Shown here one piece after another: positions 8,303-17,960 of a DNA stretch of 64,000 nucleotides. A model generated the notes under the pieces. The model was not told the origin of the DNA, did not search any database, and saw nothing but the letters and a program-made list of their open reading frames with translations. A program made the translations under genes and the position numbers. Source of the stretch: JAUVXJ01 sp034411995. GTDB taxonomy: Bacteria; Chloroflexota; Anaerolineae; UBA7937; B3-Chlor. How positions within the stretch are numbered: the stretch's first letter is position 1; each line of letters begins with the position of its first letter. The stretch is from assembly GCA_034411995.1 (NCBI GenBank), contig DAOUME010000026.1, positions 620,001 through 684,000 on the forward strand. The letters are read 5' to 3'.

Positions 8303-9496
8303 CTAGATGACCCCTGTTTGGTGAAGCTCACTGATTTTCCCCTCATTGTAGCCCAGCACGTCGCCGTAGATCTCCTGGTTGTGCTCACCCATGCGTGGCG
8401 GGAAGGTCATCTCCATGCCTGTCGACTCCAGGTACGGGGTGATGACCGGGGTCGGCGGCAGATACACCTTCGTGCCCGTCCGTGGATCGACTGCCGTGAT
8501 CAGCTTGTCCCTGACGAGGGGATCAGCTATCACGTCTTCGATGCGGTTCACAGTGGAGACAGGGACGGTGATACTCTGGAGCAGGGCGATCAGGTCCTCT
8601 GTGCTCCTGGTCCTGGTTATCTCGTTGATCTCCGCATTCAAGCGAACCACGTCGGCTATCCGTCCGGCGTTCGTCTTGCGCTCCTCGCTGTACAGCGATT
8701 CGAACCCTGGCAACCCGGTCAAAGCCTGCCATTGCCGGTCGTTGCCCACGGCGATGTAGAGGTAGCCATCTGCGGTCTCGTATACAGAAACCGGGGCGAA
8801 GAACTCGTGGGTATTCCCCCTGCGCGTGATCTTCGCACCAAAGCTCTTGGTGAGCATGATCGGGTTCACCTCCCAGGAGACCAGGCTCTGGAACATGGAA
8901 ATGTCCACTCGCGAACCCTTTCCGGTGGCCTCCCGGATATACAGCGCTCTCATGATCTGCCCGTAGCCCTGCTCGCTGGCGCCCAGGTCGGCCATGGGCA
9001 GCCCAAACACCTGCGGCGTCCCATCGCGCTCGCCCGTCAGATCCATGATCCCCGCCCTCGCCTGCAGGATGGGGTCGTAGGCCGCTTCGTTGCTGTCAGG
9101 GCCGAAGCCGGTCATGCCTACCCAGATGATATCCTCTTTGATAGCGCTGAGTTGCTCGTAGGCTATGCCCAGCTTTTCGTAGTTGCGGGGAAGCTGGTTG
9201 GTGGCGAAGACGTCCACGTCCAGCTTGAGGATCAGGTCGCGCAGTACTGCCCGACCTTCCTCGCCCCTCAGGTCAAGGGTGATGGCCTTCTTACCCACGT
9301 TGTTGGGCAAGAAGTAGCTGTCCATCGCCTTCTCACCCAGGACGTTGCTGCCGACCAAGCGGTTGGGATCGCCTCGCTCCGGGTGCTCCACCCTGATCAC
9401 CTGCATCCCCTCCGCAGCCAGCCTGTAGGTGAGATACGGCAGGACAGTGGCCTGTTCCATGCTCAAGACACTGATGTCGGTGAACAGCTTCTTCAT
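8303..9496 (-). CDS. Class III CoA-transferase (CaiB/BaiF family)
   Basis: 397 residues beginning MKKLFTDISVLSMEQ, with the early region AAEGMQVIRVEHPERGDPN, then KKAITLDLRGEEGR, the LILKLDVDVFATN segment and the MADLGASEQG region typical of family III CoA-transferases. The catalytic Asp of the family is probably the one in MADLGA. The enzyme would move CoA between acids, for instance activating the pathway substrate. The ATG at 9496 follows GGCGGAGAG and overlaps the stop of the upstream molybdenum subunit (ATGA), so the two are coupled. The acid substrate cannot be read from sequence. Confidence 0.9.
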   Translation of the reverse strand: MKKLFTDISVLSMEQATVLPYLTYRLAAEGMQVIRVEHPERGDPNRLVGSNVLGEKAMDSYFLPNNVGKKAITLDLRGEEGRAVLRDLILKLDVDVFATNQLPRNYEKLGIAYEQLSAIKEDIIWVGMTGFGPDSNEAAYDPILQARAGIMDLTGERDGTPQVFGLPMADLGASEQGYGQIMRALYIREATGKGSRVDISMFQSLVSWEVNPIMLTKSFGAKITRRGNTHEFFAPVSVYETADGYLYIAVGNDRQWQALTGLPGFESLYSEERKTNAGRIADVVRLNAEINEITRTRSTEDLIALLQSITVPVSTVNRIEDVIADPLVRDKLITAVDPRTGTKVYLPPTPVITPYLESTGMEMTFPPRMGEHNQEIYGDVLGYNEGKISELHQTGVI

Positions 9497-11781
9497 CTCT
9501 CCGCCTCGCCTCTTGCCTCCTTTTCTTTCAGCGCTGCCAGGACCTTTTCTGGTGTGATGGGCAGGTCCCGAACCCTCACGCCCACCGCATCGTACACCGC
9601 ATTGGCGATAGCGGGTGCCGTTGGTATGCAGGCGGGCTCTGCCATGCCTTTGGCCCCGAAAGGACCGGCCGGGTCGTCCGTCTCGATGACAATGCACTCG
9701 ATCTCAGGCATGTCCAGGACGGTAGGGAGGGAATAGTCAGCGAAGTTCGGATTGAGCACCTGTCCCTCCTGCACCACCAGCTCTTCGTACAGGCCATAGC
9801 CGAGACCCATGGAGATTCCACCGTGAATCTGGCCCTCCACGGCCGTGGGATTGATCGCTCGTCCCACGTCGTGGGCGGCCGCTATCTTCAGCACCCGCAC
9901 CTCCCCGGTCTCGGTGTCCACCTCGACCTCTACCGCCTGGGTCGCAAAACCATAGGCGGCCGAGATGTTGCCGCGGAACTCCTTGTCCTGCTTCTCCGTC
10001 GGTGGTTCGTACCAGCCCCTGGCCAGGATCACGTCGCCGTCCGGGCGAAAGTGCTTGCTACGCACTATCTTGGCGAAGGGGATCCATTCCTCTGGCTCGC
10101 CTTTGCGAAAGATCTTCCCCTCCCTGATGTCCAGCTTGTCGGCCTCTTCCCCCATGCTCTCCGCTCCCGCGGCCAGAATCTGGCGCTTCGCATCGGCTGC
10201 CGCCACACGAGCTGCATTGCCCGCGACGAAAGTGGTACGGCTGGCATGAGCGCCGACGTCCCAGGGTGTGATGTCGGTGTCGGTATTGATGACGCTCACG
10301 TCTTCCACCGGCACCCCCAGTTCCTCTGCCACTATCTGGGCCATCACCGTATCTGAGCCTTGGCCCATGTCGGTGGATCCGCTGATCAGAGTCACTTTTC
10401 CAAAGTCGTCCACCTTCACCGTGCTGCCGCAGCCATCGGAGGGGTAGATACGTGCTCCGCCGCCCACGTGGATCATAGAGGCCATACCCACTCCTCGGCT
10501 TCCCGGCTTGGCGCGCTTCTCCTCCCACGACACGCTCCCGGCCGCTCGCTGGATACATTCCGTGAGGCCGCAGGAAGTGATCTTCACCCCTTGTCCGGTC
10601 ACGTCGCCGGGCTGGTTGGCGTTCTTCAAGCGCAGTTCCATGGGGTCCATGCCCAGCTCGTGGGCCAGCATGTCGATGTGACATTCCACCACGTATGTGG
10701 CCTGAGGGTTGCCATATCCTCTCATGGCGCCACTGTAGGGGTTGTTGGTATAGGCCACCACTACGTCGTACTTGACATTGGGCACACGATACAGTGAAGA
10801 GATAGTCTGCATCATCACCAGCGGCGTCGTGGACCCCCAGGAGCTATAGGCCCCGTTGTCCAGGATCATGCGTACTTGTCGAGACGTCAGGGTGCCGTCT
10901 TTCTTGGCACCGCTCCTGATGTCGCAGATCACCGGCTGCCTGGTGGGAGAGGAGACGAACTCCTCCTCTCGGCTGAAGGTTATCTTCACCGGGCGCCCGG
11001 TCTTCTGCGCGAGCACCACGCAGATGGGCTCGAAGGGGTACATGTCCAGCTTGCTGCCAAAGGCGCCACCGATGGTAGCCTTGATGACTCTGATCTTGCT
11101 GGCAGGAATGCCCAGCGCCGTGCTCAAGTCGCGCAGGTAGAGGAACGGCATCTGTGTAGAGCTCCAGACGGTCAGGTCGCCAGAGGGGCTGAAACTGGCC
11201 AGGCAGAAAGAGGTACCCATGCAGCAGTGCGTCACAAAAGGCAGCCGGAAACGATCCTCGATCACGACGTCGGATTCCTCGAAGCCTTTGTTCACGTCGC
11301 CGTGGAAGTACGACTGACGCATCTTCTCCTGGATATTATGGGGAGCCTCGGCGTGGATCAAGGGGGCGCCTGGCTTCATCGCCTCCTCGGGATCGAACAC
11401 CCCCGGGAGCTCCTCGTACTCTACCTCGATCAGTTCCAGGGCTTCCCGCGCGGTCTCCTCGTCTGTCGCCGCCACCGCCGCCACCTCGTCGCGCACCGAG
11501 CGAACCTTGTCTCCCTTGAGAACCGGATGATCCCGGGCCCACCCAATCTTCATATCGGGTATGTCCGCCGCCGTGATGATGGCCTTCACTCCAGGCAGAG
11601 CCTTCGCCCTGCTGGTATCGATGTTGAGCATGCGCGCATGTGCGCGCCCGCTCCTGAGGATCTTGCCGTAGAGCATCTGCGGGAGCCTCATATCGTGACC
11701 GTACACTGTCCGCCCTGTGACCTTCTCAGGCGCGTCCAGCTTCGGTACGCGCTTCCCAACGAAGGAATACTCCTCCGACAT
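9493..11781 (-). CDS. Molybdopterin-binding large subunit of the other molybdenum hydroxylase
   Basis: 762 residues, xanthine dehydrogenase family. IGGAFGSK marks the cofactor loop, and GPFGAKGMAEPA near the C-terminus keeps the catalytic Glu that is missing in the paralog at 1013-3292. The ATG at 11781 follows GGAGGGAAGAGG; the alternative start five codons earlier has a poorer site. It is the third gene of a complete FAD, 2Fe-2S, Mo set. The FAD partner lacks the extra [4Fe-4S] loop, so this complex is more likely an ordinary hydroxylase of an aromatic or N-heterocyclic substrate. The substrate is unknown. Confidence 0.92.
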   Translation of the reverse strand: MSEEYSFVGKRVPKLDAPEKVTGRTVYGHDMRLPQMLYGKILRSGRAHARMLNIDTSRAKALPGVKAIITAADIPDMKIGWARDHPVLKGDKVRSVRDEVAAVAATDEETAREALELIEVEYEELPGVFDPEEAMKPGAPLIHAEAPHNIQEKMRQSYFHGDVNKGFEESDVVIEDRFRLPFVTHCCMGTSFCLASFSPSGDLTVWSSTQMPFLYLRDLSTALGIPASKIRVIKATIGGAFGSKLDMYPFEPICVVLAQKTGRPVKITFSREEEFVSSPTRQPVICDIRSGAKKDGTLTSRQVRMILDNGAYSSWGSTTPLVMMQTISSLYRVPNVKYDVVVAYTNNPYSGAMRGYGNPQATYVVECHIDMLAHELGMDPMELRLKNANQPGDVTGQGVKITSCGLTECIQRAAGSVSWEEKRAKPGSRGVGMASMIHVGGGARIYPSDGCGSTVKVDDFGKVTLISGSTDMGQGSDTVMAQIVAEELGVPVEDVSVINTDTDITPWDVGAHASRTTFVAGNAARVAAADAKRQILAAGAESMGEEADKLDIREGKIFRKGEPEEWIPFAKIVRSKHFRPDGDVILARGWYEPPTEKQDKEFRGNISAAYGFATQAVEVEVDTETGEVRVLKIAAAHDVGRAINPTAVEGQIHGGISMGLGYGLYEELVVQEGQVLNPNFADYSLPTVLDMPEIECIVIETDDPAGPFGAKGMAEPACIPTAPAIANAVYDAVGVRVRDLPITPEKVLAALKEKEARGEAER

Positions 11782-11805
11782 GCCTCTTCCCTCCATGACG
11801 GCTGG

Positions 11806-12264
11806 TCAGTCCGAACTCGCTGCCTTGATCGCTTCCACGATCTTCACGTAGCCGGTGCAGCGACACAGGTTTCCGGAGATCGCCTCCTTGATCTCCTGCT
11901 CGGTGGGATGTGGGTTCCTGTCGAGAAGCGCCTTGGCCGACATCAGCATCCCGGGTGTGCAATATCCGCACTGGACTGCTCCGTGTTCGATGAACGACTT
12001 CTGAAGAGGATGCAGCTCGCCACCCGAGGCCAAACCCTCGACGGTACAGACCTCTCGCCCATCAGCCTTCAGTGCCGGCAGCAGACAAGAGGTAACGGGC
12101 TGGCCGTCCAGGAGCACGGTACATGCTCCGCACTCACCTTCACCGCAGGCCTCCTTGGTGCCGGTAAGCCCCAGATGCTGACGAAGCACGTCCACTAACA
12201 GCGCGTCAGGTTCGATCAGCATCGTGACCTCATCACCATTCAGTCGCATGGTAAGCGTTTCCAT
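11806..12264 (-). CDS. 2Fe-2S subunit of the other molybdenum hydroxylase
   Basis: 152 residues. CGEGECGAC gives the first cluster cysteines, a further Cys lies in TSCLLP, and CGYC with CRCTGY give the second cluster. It resembles the subunit at 3306-3773 over its whole length, so the two hydroxylase sets are paralogous. It sits 35 bp downstream of the FAD subunit and 24 bp upstream of the molybdenum subunit. All ligand cysteines are present. Confidence 0.93.
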   Translation of the reverse strand: METLTMRLNGDEVTMLIEPDALLVDVLRQHLGLTGTKEACGEGECGACTVLLDGQPVTSCLLPALKADGREVCTVEGLASGGELHPLQKSFIEHGAVQCGYCTPGMLMSAKALLDRNPHPTEQEIKEAISGNLCRCTGYVKIVEAIKAASSD

Positions 12265-12299
12265 CTATCCGCGCTCCCCTGGGTATTCCTCAGCGTGGC

Positions 12300-13175
12300 T
12301 CACGACTGGACCGCGGCCACAGCGCGCTCCACAGCACGCCGCAGCAGGACCCGCACCATATCCCGACGATACTCTGCAGAGCCCCGCAGGGGGTTGGTGC
12401 GTGGCTGCGCCTCCGCACTGGCTATCTCCATGGCCCTCGCTATGACATCACCGCCCACCGGCTGACCCCGCAGAGCCTCTTCCGCCTTGCGCGCCCGGAA
12501 GGGGGTAAGCGCCACAGGGCCCAGCGCCAGGCGAACGTCTTCGCAGATCGTGCCGTCACCGCTCAGGCAGACCACCGCGGCCGCGTTCAGGATCGGCAGG
12601 GACAGCGATCGACGCTTGGCCAGGCGGGCAAACGCTGATCCACGCTTGCCGTGCAGGGCAGGAAAGCGCAGGGCAACCATGATCTCGGCGCTGGCGTCTA
12701 TCTTGGACACCCCGGGGCGCACGTACAGCTCCTCTAGAGGCTGCCGCCGCACCCCGTCGCTACTGGCGATCTCGGCCTCCGCACCCAGAGCCAGCAAAGG
12801 TATCGCCGTGTCCGCCGCTGGCTGGGCGTTGACGATGTTGCCACCCACCGTCCCCATGCACCGTATCTGGGGAGAGCCCACCGCTGCTGCACCATCGGCC
12901 AGGACGGCCGCTCTCTGCCGAAGCAAGGCAGACGCAGCTATCTGCTGGTGCGTCACGCCAGCGCCGACCCTGATCATGCCCCCCTGCTCGTGGATACCTT
13001 TCAGTTCGGCGATACGGCTGACATCCACCAAGCACTTCACCGTCCGTTCCTTCTTTTTCAACTGGGGAACCAGGTCAGTTCCCCCGGCGATCACTCTCGC
13101 CTGGCCCCCATACTCCGCCAGCATGCTCAACGCCTCCGCAACCGAGGCGGGAAAGAGGTACTTCTCCCACCTCAT
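12300..13175 (-). CDS. FAD-binding subunit of the other molybdenum hydroxylase (CoxM type)
   Basis: 291 residues, the usual length for CoxM-like subunits. IAGGTDLVPQ and MGTVGGNIVNA are the two FAD-pyrophosphate motifs. After the second it continues directly with AQPAADTAIPLLALGA, without the cysteine insertion seen in the subunit at 3777-4763. I chose the ATG at 13175, which lies 5 nt after GGAGG and shares a base with the iorB stop; a GTG one codon earlier would overlap by 4 nt. It passes electrons to an acceptor outside the complex, which I cannot name. Confidence 0.92.
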   Translation of the reverse strand: MRWEKYLFPASVAEALSMLAEYGGQARVIAGGTDLVPQLKKKERTVKCLVDVSRIAELKGIHEQGGMIRVGAGVTHQQIAASALLRQRAAVLADGAAAVGSPQIRCMGTVGGNIVNAQPAADTAIPLLALGAEAEIASSDGVRRQPLEELYVRPGVSKIDASAEIMVALRFPALHGKRGSAFARLAKRRSLSLPILNAAAVVCLSGDGTICEDVRLALGPVALTPFRARKAEEALRGQPVGGDVIARAMEIASAEAQPRTNPLRGSAEYRRDMVRVLLRRAVERAVAAVQS

Positions 13176-13723
13176 CACTGCCTCCGGTAGCCGGCGTCGA
13201 AAGCGGCCAGGTTGGCCTCTCTGAACCCTGGCGGCGTTATCCGCTCGATGGTAGCTCGCAACTGGTCGTGGCCGAAGGGCATCTCAGGCACGCTCGTGCT
13301 GAAGCCCAGGAGCGCCAAATTGGCAGAACGTGGAAACCCCAGCTCGAGGGCCACACGGTCCGCCCCGTATGAATGGGCGGTAATATCGTTCTCGGCCATG
13401 TATCTGGCCACTCCGTCATCCCAGAAATCGCCCTGAGCACTGTTGACGAAGCACATACCACCACGCCGCAGGAAAGCCAGAGTGCGGTATGCCTCTTGCT
13501 CGTCGAAGGCGAACAACACGTCGGCGGTTCCGTGCCGTACCAGAGGGCTGGCGTAGGCACCCAGCTTGAGATGGGAGATGACCGATCCCCCTCGCTGGCT
13601 CATGCCGTGAGTCTCGGAGCCCAGGACGTCATAACCCAGGGCCAGAGCTGTCTCCGAGAACACCCGGGTGGCGAACAGCACGCCCTGCCCCCCCAGGCCA
13701 GCCAGGATCAACTTCGCATCCAT
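13175..13723 (-). CDS. iorB: Indolepyruvate (arylpyruvate):ferredoxin oxidoreductase, beta subunit
   Basis: 182 residues of the gamma-type pyruvate-ferredoxin oxidoreductase domain. It starts with LILAGLGGQGVLFATRV, then GSETHGMSQRGGSV, which are the CoA/thiamine-enzyme motifs of IorB. The ATG at 13723 is one base after the iorA stop and follows GAGGAA; the longer frame to 13780 would lie inside iorA. With IorA it oxidatively decarboxylates 2-oxo acids (typically aryl pyruvates) to acyl-CoA, reducing ferredoxin. The ferredoxin could feed the HcrB-like subunit of this island, which is an inference. Confidence 0.92.
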   Translation of the reverse strand: MDAKLILAGLGGQGVLFATRVFSETALALGYDVLGSETHGMSQRGGSVISHLKLGAYASPLVRHGTADVLFAFDEQEAYRTLAFLRRGGMCFVNSAQGDFWDDGVARYMAENDITAHSYGADRVALELGFPRSANLALLGFSTSVPEMPFGHDQLRATIERITPPGFREANLAAFDAGYRRQ

Positions 13724-13724
13724 T

Positions 13725-15593
13725 TCATTCCTCGGCTTCAACGATACACCCCTTTGGACAAGCCTCAGTGCACACCCCACAGTTCACACAAATCCGCCGA
13801 TCCACCACCACCCGACCCAGACTCTCGTCCATGACCAGCGCCGGGCACTCGAAGGCGATCTGGCAGTACTGGCAACCGTCGCATTCCTCGGTCACCGCGA
13901 CCCGTACAGGGTTCTTCCGCAGGGGACTGGGATCATACAGGACGCAGGGATGCCTGGCTATGATCACGGCGACGCCACCGTCCGGCTCGCGCGTGTGCTC
14001 CCTCGCGCGCTTCACCACCGCTTCGAACTCCTTGACCTGGTAGGGATCGATCTCCTCGATGAACTTCACTCCGCACGCCTCGACCAGGCCTCTGATGGCC
14101 ACCCTCTGACCCATGTCTCCGTCAGCCAGAATGCCCGAATCCGCAGTCGGCTGCATACCTGTCATGGCCGTCGTGCCATTGTCCAGGATGACCAGCACGA
14201 AACGGGCCCCGTTGTAGACAGCGTTGGCCAGCGGGGCTACGCCCGAATGCAGGAAGGTGGAATCTCCGATGGTGGCCGCGATAGGCACTTCCTGGCCGTC
14301 TTGCGCATAAGCCTGATAGAGACCGCCGGCGATGGTTACCGAGCCGCCCATGTCCAGCACCGTGTCCACCGCCTTGAGGTTGATACCCAACGTATAACAT
14401 CCGATGTCGCCAGGATAGATGCCCTTGGGCCCCAGGGCCCTTTTCAAGCCGAAGAAAGCTGCTCGATGCGGGCAGCCCGGGCACAATCGCGGTTTACGGA
14501 CAGGCAGCTTGAGGTCGCCCACCAGCCGGGCCAGCTTGCCCGTGTCGATCTCCTGGACGACCTCGACACCCAGGACGCCGGCTCGTTCCGCCACGAGCTG
14601 CCCCAACACTTCCGGGGTCAGTTCCCCGGCAGAGGGGACCACCCCGTTGAGGCGGCCCAGCATCTTGCTCTTGTCCAGGATCTGCAGCTCGATCACCGCG
14701 TCTGTTTCCTCGAGGACCAGCGCCTGCTCGCACCCCGCGACGAAGTCTGCCACCAGCTCTTGAGGGAGCGGATAGGGGGTGCCGATCTTGAGGATGGGGA
14801 ATCTTCCCCCCAACCCCAGTTCCCGGAGAGTGTCTAGCAACACGGAGTAGCTGGTTCCCCCAGCGATGAAACCAAGTCTCCGATCCTGTCCCGGGATAGA
14901 GACGTTGAGGTCGGAGGTCTCGAACTCCTCCTGGATGCGTCGGAGCTTCTCGTTCAGCTCCTGGTGCAACTGAAGGCGAAAACGGGGCGTCGCCGCCCAG
15001 CGCCCAGGGTCCTTCTCGAAATCGGCAGGACGCTCCACCTTCGGGACAGGCATGAACTCGATATTCTGTCTGGCGTGAGAAACACGAATGGCAGGCCGCA
15101 GGATGACTGGCACGTGCTGCCTCTCCGAGAGCTCGAAGGCGGCCTTGACCATCTCCCTGGCCTCGCGGGGGCTGGATGGGTCCAGGGCTGGTACCTTGGC
15201 GAACATGGCCAAGAACCGAGTGTCCTGCTCCGTCTGCGAGGAGTGAGGCCCTGGGTCATCACAGGAGATGACGACGAATCCACCCTTCACCCCCGTGTAC
15301 GCAGAACTCATCAGAGGATCAGCCGCCACGTTGAGGCCCACCTGCTTCATGATCACAGCAGCGCGTTTGCCGGTGTAGCTGGCCGCCAGGGCCACCTCGT
15401 AGGCTACCTTCTCGTTGATGCTCCACTCCACGTGGCTGTCCAGCCCCAGCTCTTTCTTGAAGCGCACGACGGCGGGCAAGATCTCAGAGCTGGGCGTACC
15501 GGGGTAGGAGGTCACAACGTGGCATCCGCTCTCCACGATACCTCTGGCAATGGCTTCATTCCCAAGTAGTACTTCCTGTCTCGACTCGCTCAA
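13725..15593 (-). CDS. iorA: Indolepyruvate (arylpyruvate):ferredoxin oxidoreductase, alpha subunit
   Basis: About 622 residues. An N-terminal pyrimidine-type domain contains SYPGTPSSEI; a C-terminal thiamine diphosphate domain contains GDIGCYTLG and GDSTFLHSG; the tail has two ferredoxin cysteine sets (CDGCQYCQIAFECP and CVNCGVCTEACPKG) for [4Fe-4S] clusters. I favour the TTG at 15593: AGAAAGGAAG precedes it and the protein then starts as SESRQEVLLGNEAIARG, as in other IorA; the open frame extends to an ATG at 15647. Oxygen-sensitive enzymes of this type are found in anaerobes and archaea, which fits an anaerobic pathway. Confidence 0.92.
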   Translation of the reverse strand: MSESRQEVLLGNEAIARGIVESGCHVVTSYPGTPSSEILPAVVRFKKELGLDSHVEWSINEKVAYEVALAASYTGKRAAVIMKQVGLNVAADPLMSSAYTGVKGGFVVISCDDPGPHSSQTEQDTRFLAMFAKVPALDPSSPREAREMVKAAFELSERQHVPVILRPAIRVSHARQNIEFMPVPKVERPADFEKDPGRWAATPRFRLQLHQELNEKLRRIQEEFETSDLNVSIPGQDRRLGFIAGGTSYSVLLDTLRELGLGGRFPILKIGTPYPLPQELVADFVAGCEQALVLEETDAVIELQILDKSKMLGRLNGVVPSAGELTPEVLGQLVAERAGVLGVEVVQEIDTGKLARLVGDLKLPVRKPRLCPGCPHRAAFFGLKRALGPKGIYPGDIGCYTLGINLKAVDTVLDMGGSVTIAGGLYQAYAQDGQEVPIAATIGDSTFLHSGVAPLANAVYNGARFVLVILDNGTTAMTGMQPTADSGILADGDMGQRVAIRGLVEACGVKFIEEIDPYQVKEFEAVVKRAREHTREPDGGVAVIIARHPCVLYDPSPLRKNPVRVAVTEECDGCQYCQIAFECPALVMDESLGRVVVDRRICVNCGVCTEACPKGCIVEAEE

Positions 15594-15686
15594 TCGATGC
15601 TTCCTTTCTGCAGACGCTCCCCTCTGACCGTTCCGGACTCTCCTCATCCGGCGGTTAGTACGCTCGCGCCAGCGCGAGGGCTTCCC

Positions 15687-16190
15687 TTACCCGGCGATGA
15701 CGAAACGGCAACGGTCGTCGCCTTTGGCGCGGCAATGCGTCTCCTCTGAGTGCACGTCCGTTCCGAAGATACCCGCAGCCATCCCGGCCAACACGCCCCG
15801 AATCATGTGGCATATGCCTTTGTCCGCGCTGCCGTAGGCCTCGGCGAAGGCAGAGTTCCTGACCTGGACGATCAACTGCCTCCCCTTCGTGTCGAACGCT
15901 TCCACCTCGAAGTCGCCCCATCCTATCTCGCGGCCCATACGGCACATGAAGGCGACGATCTCTTCGTCCGAGTAGCTAAAAACCTCCTTGTATCTCCTGG
16001 AAGATCGCGAGCCCCCGGTGTAACCTCCCGCCATCATCATCTCGGCTGCGCCGTCGCCCACCTCAGCCTCCACCGCCTTCTGGAAATCCACCACGGTGTC
16101 GGGCCTGATGAGCATATACCGCACTTCTTTGAAGGTGATGGCTCCGTCTTGCTCGGAGTATTCCACGTTGTCCAGGATGGAGTTGGCCAT
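15687..16190 (-). CDS. V4R-domain protein
   Basis: 167 residues. The C-terminal part has the 4-vinyl-reductase (V4R) pattern: GICHMIRGVLAG with Cys127, then ETHCRAKGDDRCRF with Cys153 and Cys161, a likely metal-binding trio. V4R domains occur as small-molecule-binding sensors (XylR N-terminal) and as accessory proteins in tetrapyrrole and aromatic-CoA pathways. Here it stands alone, without a DNA-binding or ATPase domain. It lies 7 bp downstream of the hydantoinase B-like gene, so it is probably co-translated and may be an assembly or substrate-binding partner. I cannot tell which. Confidence 0.8.
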   Translation of the reverse strand: MANSILDNVEYSEQDGAITFKEVRYMLIRPDTVVDFQKAVEAEVGDGAAEMMMAGGYTGGSRSSRRYKEVFSYSDEEIVAFMCRMGREIGWGDFEVEAFDTKGRQLIVQVRNSAFAEAYGSADKGICHMIRGVLAGMAAGIFGTDVHSEETHCRAKGDDRCRFVIAG

Positions 16191-16197
16191 GAGGCAC

Positions 16198-17922
16198 TCA
16201 CCCTTTCCTTAGCTTCTGCGTGGCCTTCTCGTCTACCTGCAAGGTCTGAGGGTCGACGACCACCTTGTAGTCCCGGCAGGCGCTCTCGAGGGAGACCTTG
16301 CCGTCTCTGACGTCGCGCAGCAGCAGCTTCGGATCCCGCTCCAGCGGATCGCCATATCCTCCGGCCCCCGGTAGACGCAGGCTGACCACTTGCCCCTTCT
16401 TAAGCATATCGAGCCCCTTCGACTTCAAGGGTTTCTCCTGAGGGGTATCGGGGTCAAGGAAGAATTTGCCCTTGCTCCCTTCCATACCGCCGAAGAGACC
16501 GAAGGCACCGAAGCGTTGCCGGTCTCCGTATCGGGCTAACGTCACTTCGTCGGCCAGTATCTCGATGTCGCGGCGAACGGTGAGCCCGCCGCGGTACTTG
16601 CCCGCTCCCCCGGAGTCGGGAATGAACTCATACCGCCGAATGCGCACCGGATACTCCAGTTCTACGGCCTCGATGGGGGTGTTCTTGAAGCGAGCCAGGT
16701 GGGAGTCCTGGCCGTCCCGGCCGTCCTTGGTGGGCCTGGCTCCCGCGCCACCCCCCTGGATGTCGATGAACACGAAGCGTTTCCCGGTCTTGGGATGATA
16801 GCCGCTGTAGCCGCAGTTGGTGATCTGTCCGTGACAACCAGCCTGCACCCTGTCCGGCGCAGCTTGCGAAAGGGCCAACATCATCGCCTCCGCTATCTTC
16901 TGGGAGGTATTGGTCCTGGCGCCCATGGCAGCCGGCATCTTGGGGTTGACGATCAGGCCTTCCTCGGCCTCCACCCGGAAGGGGCGATAACAGCCGGAGT
17001 TGGGGGGCACGTGTGGATCGATGACTGCGATCAGGGCGTAGTACACAGCGGCGTGGACGGTGGCGATCGGGCAGTTGATGTTGCCCTTCACCTGCTTGGC
17101 AGTACCGTCGAAGTCCACCACTACCTCGTCCCCTCGCTTGTGGATGTTCACCTGCAACTTGATCGGCTCGTCAGACTGTCCATCGTCGTCGATCCAGTCG
17201 ACGCCACTGTACGTGCCATCGGGCAGCTTTTTCAGGCCAGCGCGAATCCGGCTCTCCGAGTAGTCCAGGAGCATCTTCTGGCACTCTTGCACCACGTCGA
17301 CGCCGTACTTCTCGAAGATGTCGCGAAGCCTCTGCACGCCCACAAAGTCGGCTGAGGCCTGTGCCCGGACGTCCCCCAGAGTCTTCTCCGGGACCCGGAT
17401 GTTGTTCTCCAGGATACCGAAGAGCTCGGAATCCTCCTGGCCCTTCTTGTAGAGCTTCACCATGGGGAAACGGAGGCCCTCCAGATAGATCTCCGTTAGG
17501 CCGCCGGCCGTCCCCCCTGGCACGGCACCACCCATGTCCGAGTGATGTGCTATGCTCCCCGTGAACCCGATCAACTTGCCCTGGTAGTGAGCGGGCGCGA
17601 AGGTGACCATGTCCATGACGTGCTGACCACCAGCATACGGGTCGTTGAACATGATCAGATCGCCCTCGTCGAGGTCCTCTGCTCCATACTTGTCGACGAG
17701 AGCGCGCATCCCCAGCTCGAAGCCGGTGAGCAGCATGGGCGCATGGTGAGCTTGGGCGATAGTATTGCCGTACCGGTCAAAGATGGAGCAGGTCATGTCC
17801 TCAATCTCTTTGATGATCGTGGAGCGCGCCGTACGAACCAGGGTCCGCCCCATCTCGTCAGCCGCCTGCTCCATGGCGTAACGAATCACCTGCATGGTTA
17901 TGGAATCAGCTCTGTAGGCCAC
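16198..17922 (-). CDS. hyuB: Hydantoinase B / oxoprolinase family subunit
   Basis: 574 residues of the HyuB family. Its hallmarks are DMTCSIFDRYGNTIAQAHHAP near residue 45-65, GDLIMFNDPYAGGQHV, and PGGTAGGLTE; the last third has the PDSGGAGKYRGGL segment conserved in 5-oxoprolinase and N-methylhydantoinase B parts. It forms a complex with the HyuA-type subunit encoded 38 bp upstream. Members hydrolyse cyclic amides with ATP (hydantoins, 5-oxoproline, caprolactam) or, in related complexes, carboxylate acetone or acetophenone. Nothing in the sequence decides between these. Confidence 0.9.
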   Translation of the reverse strand: MAYRADSITMQVIRYAMEQAADEMGRTLVRTARSTIIKEIEDMTCSIFDRYGNTIAQAHHAPMLLTGFELGMRALVDKYGAEDLDEGDLIMFNDPYAGGQHVMDMVTFAPAHYQGKLIGFTGSIAHHSDMGGAVPGGTAGGLTEIYLEGLRFPMVKLYKKGQEDSELFGILENNIRVPEKTLGDVRAQASADFVGVQRLRDIFEKYGVDVVQECQKMLLDYSESRIRAGLKKLPDGTYSGVDWIDDDGQSDEPIKLQVNIHKRGDEVVVDFDGTAKQVKGNINCPIATVHAAVYYALIAVIDPHVPPNSGCYRPFRVEAEEGLIVNPKMPAAMGARTNTSQKIAEAMMLALSQAAPDRVQAGCHGQITNCGYSGYHPKTGKRFVFIDIQGGGAGARPTKDGRDGQDSHLARFKNTPIEAVELEYPVRIRRYEFIPDSGGAGKYRGGLTVRRDIEILADEVTLARYGDRQRFGAFGLFGGMEGSKGKFFLDPDTPQEKPLKSKGLDMLKKGQVVSLRLPGAGGYGDPLERDPKLLLRDVRDGKVSLESACRDYKVVVDPQTLQVDEKATQKLRKG

Positions 17923-17960
17923 CGGATACCTCCTGCACTGGTGAAACCTCTTCCCGTCGC

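Noticed and set aside
7994..9736. Long plus-strand open frame antisense to the CoA-transferase and aminotransferase genes (580 codons).
   Set aside because: It is in the shadow of well-conserved minus-strand genes and its translation has no family motifs.
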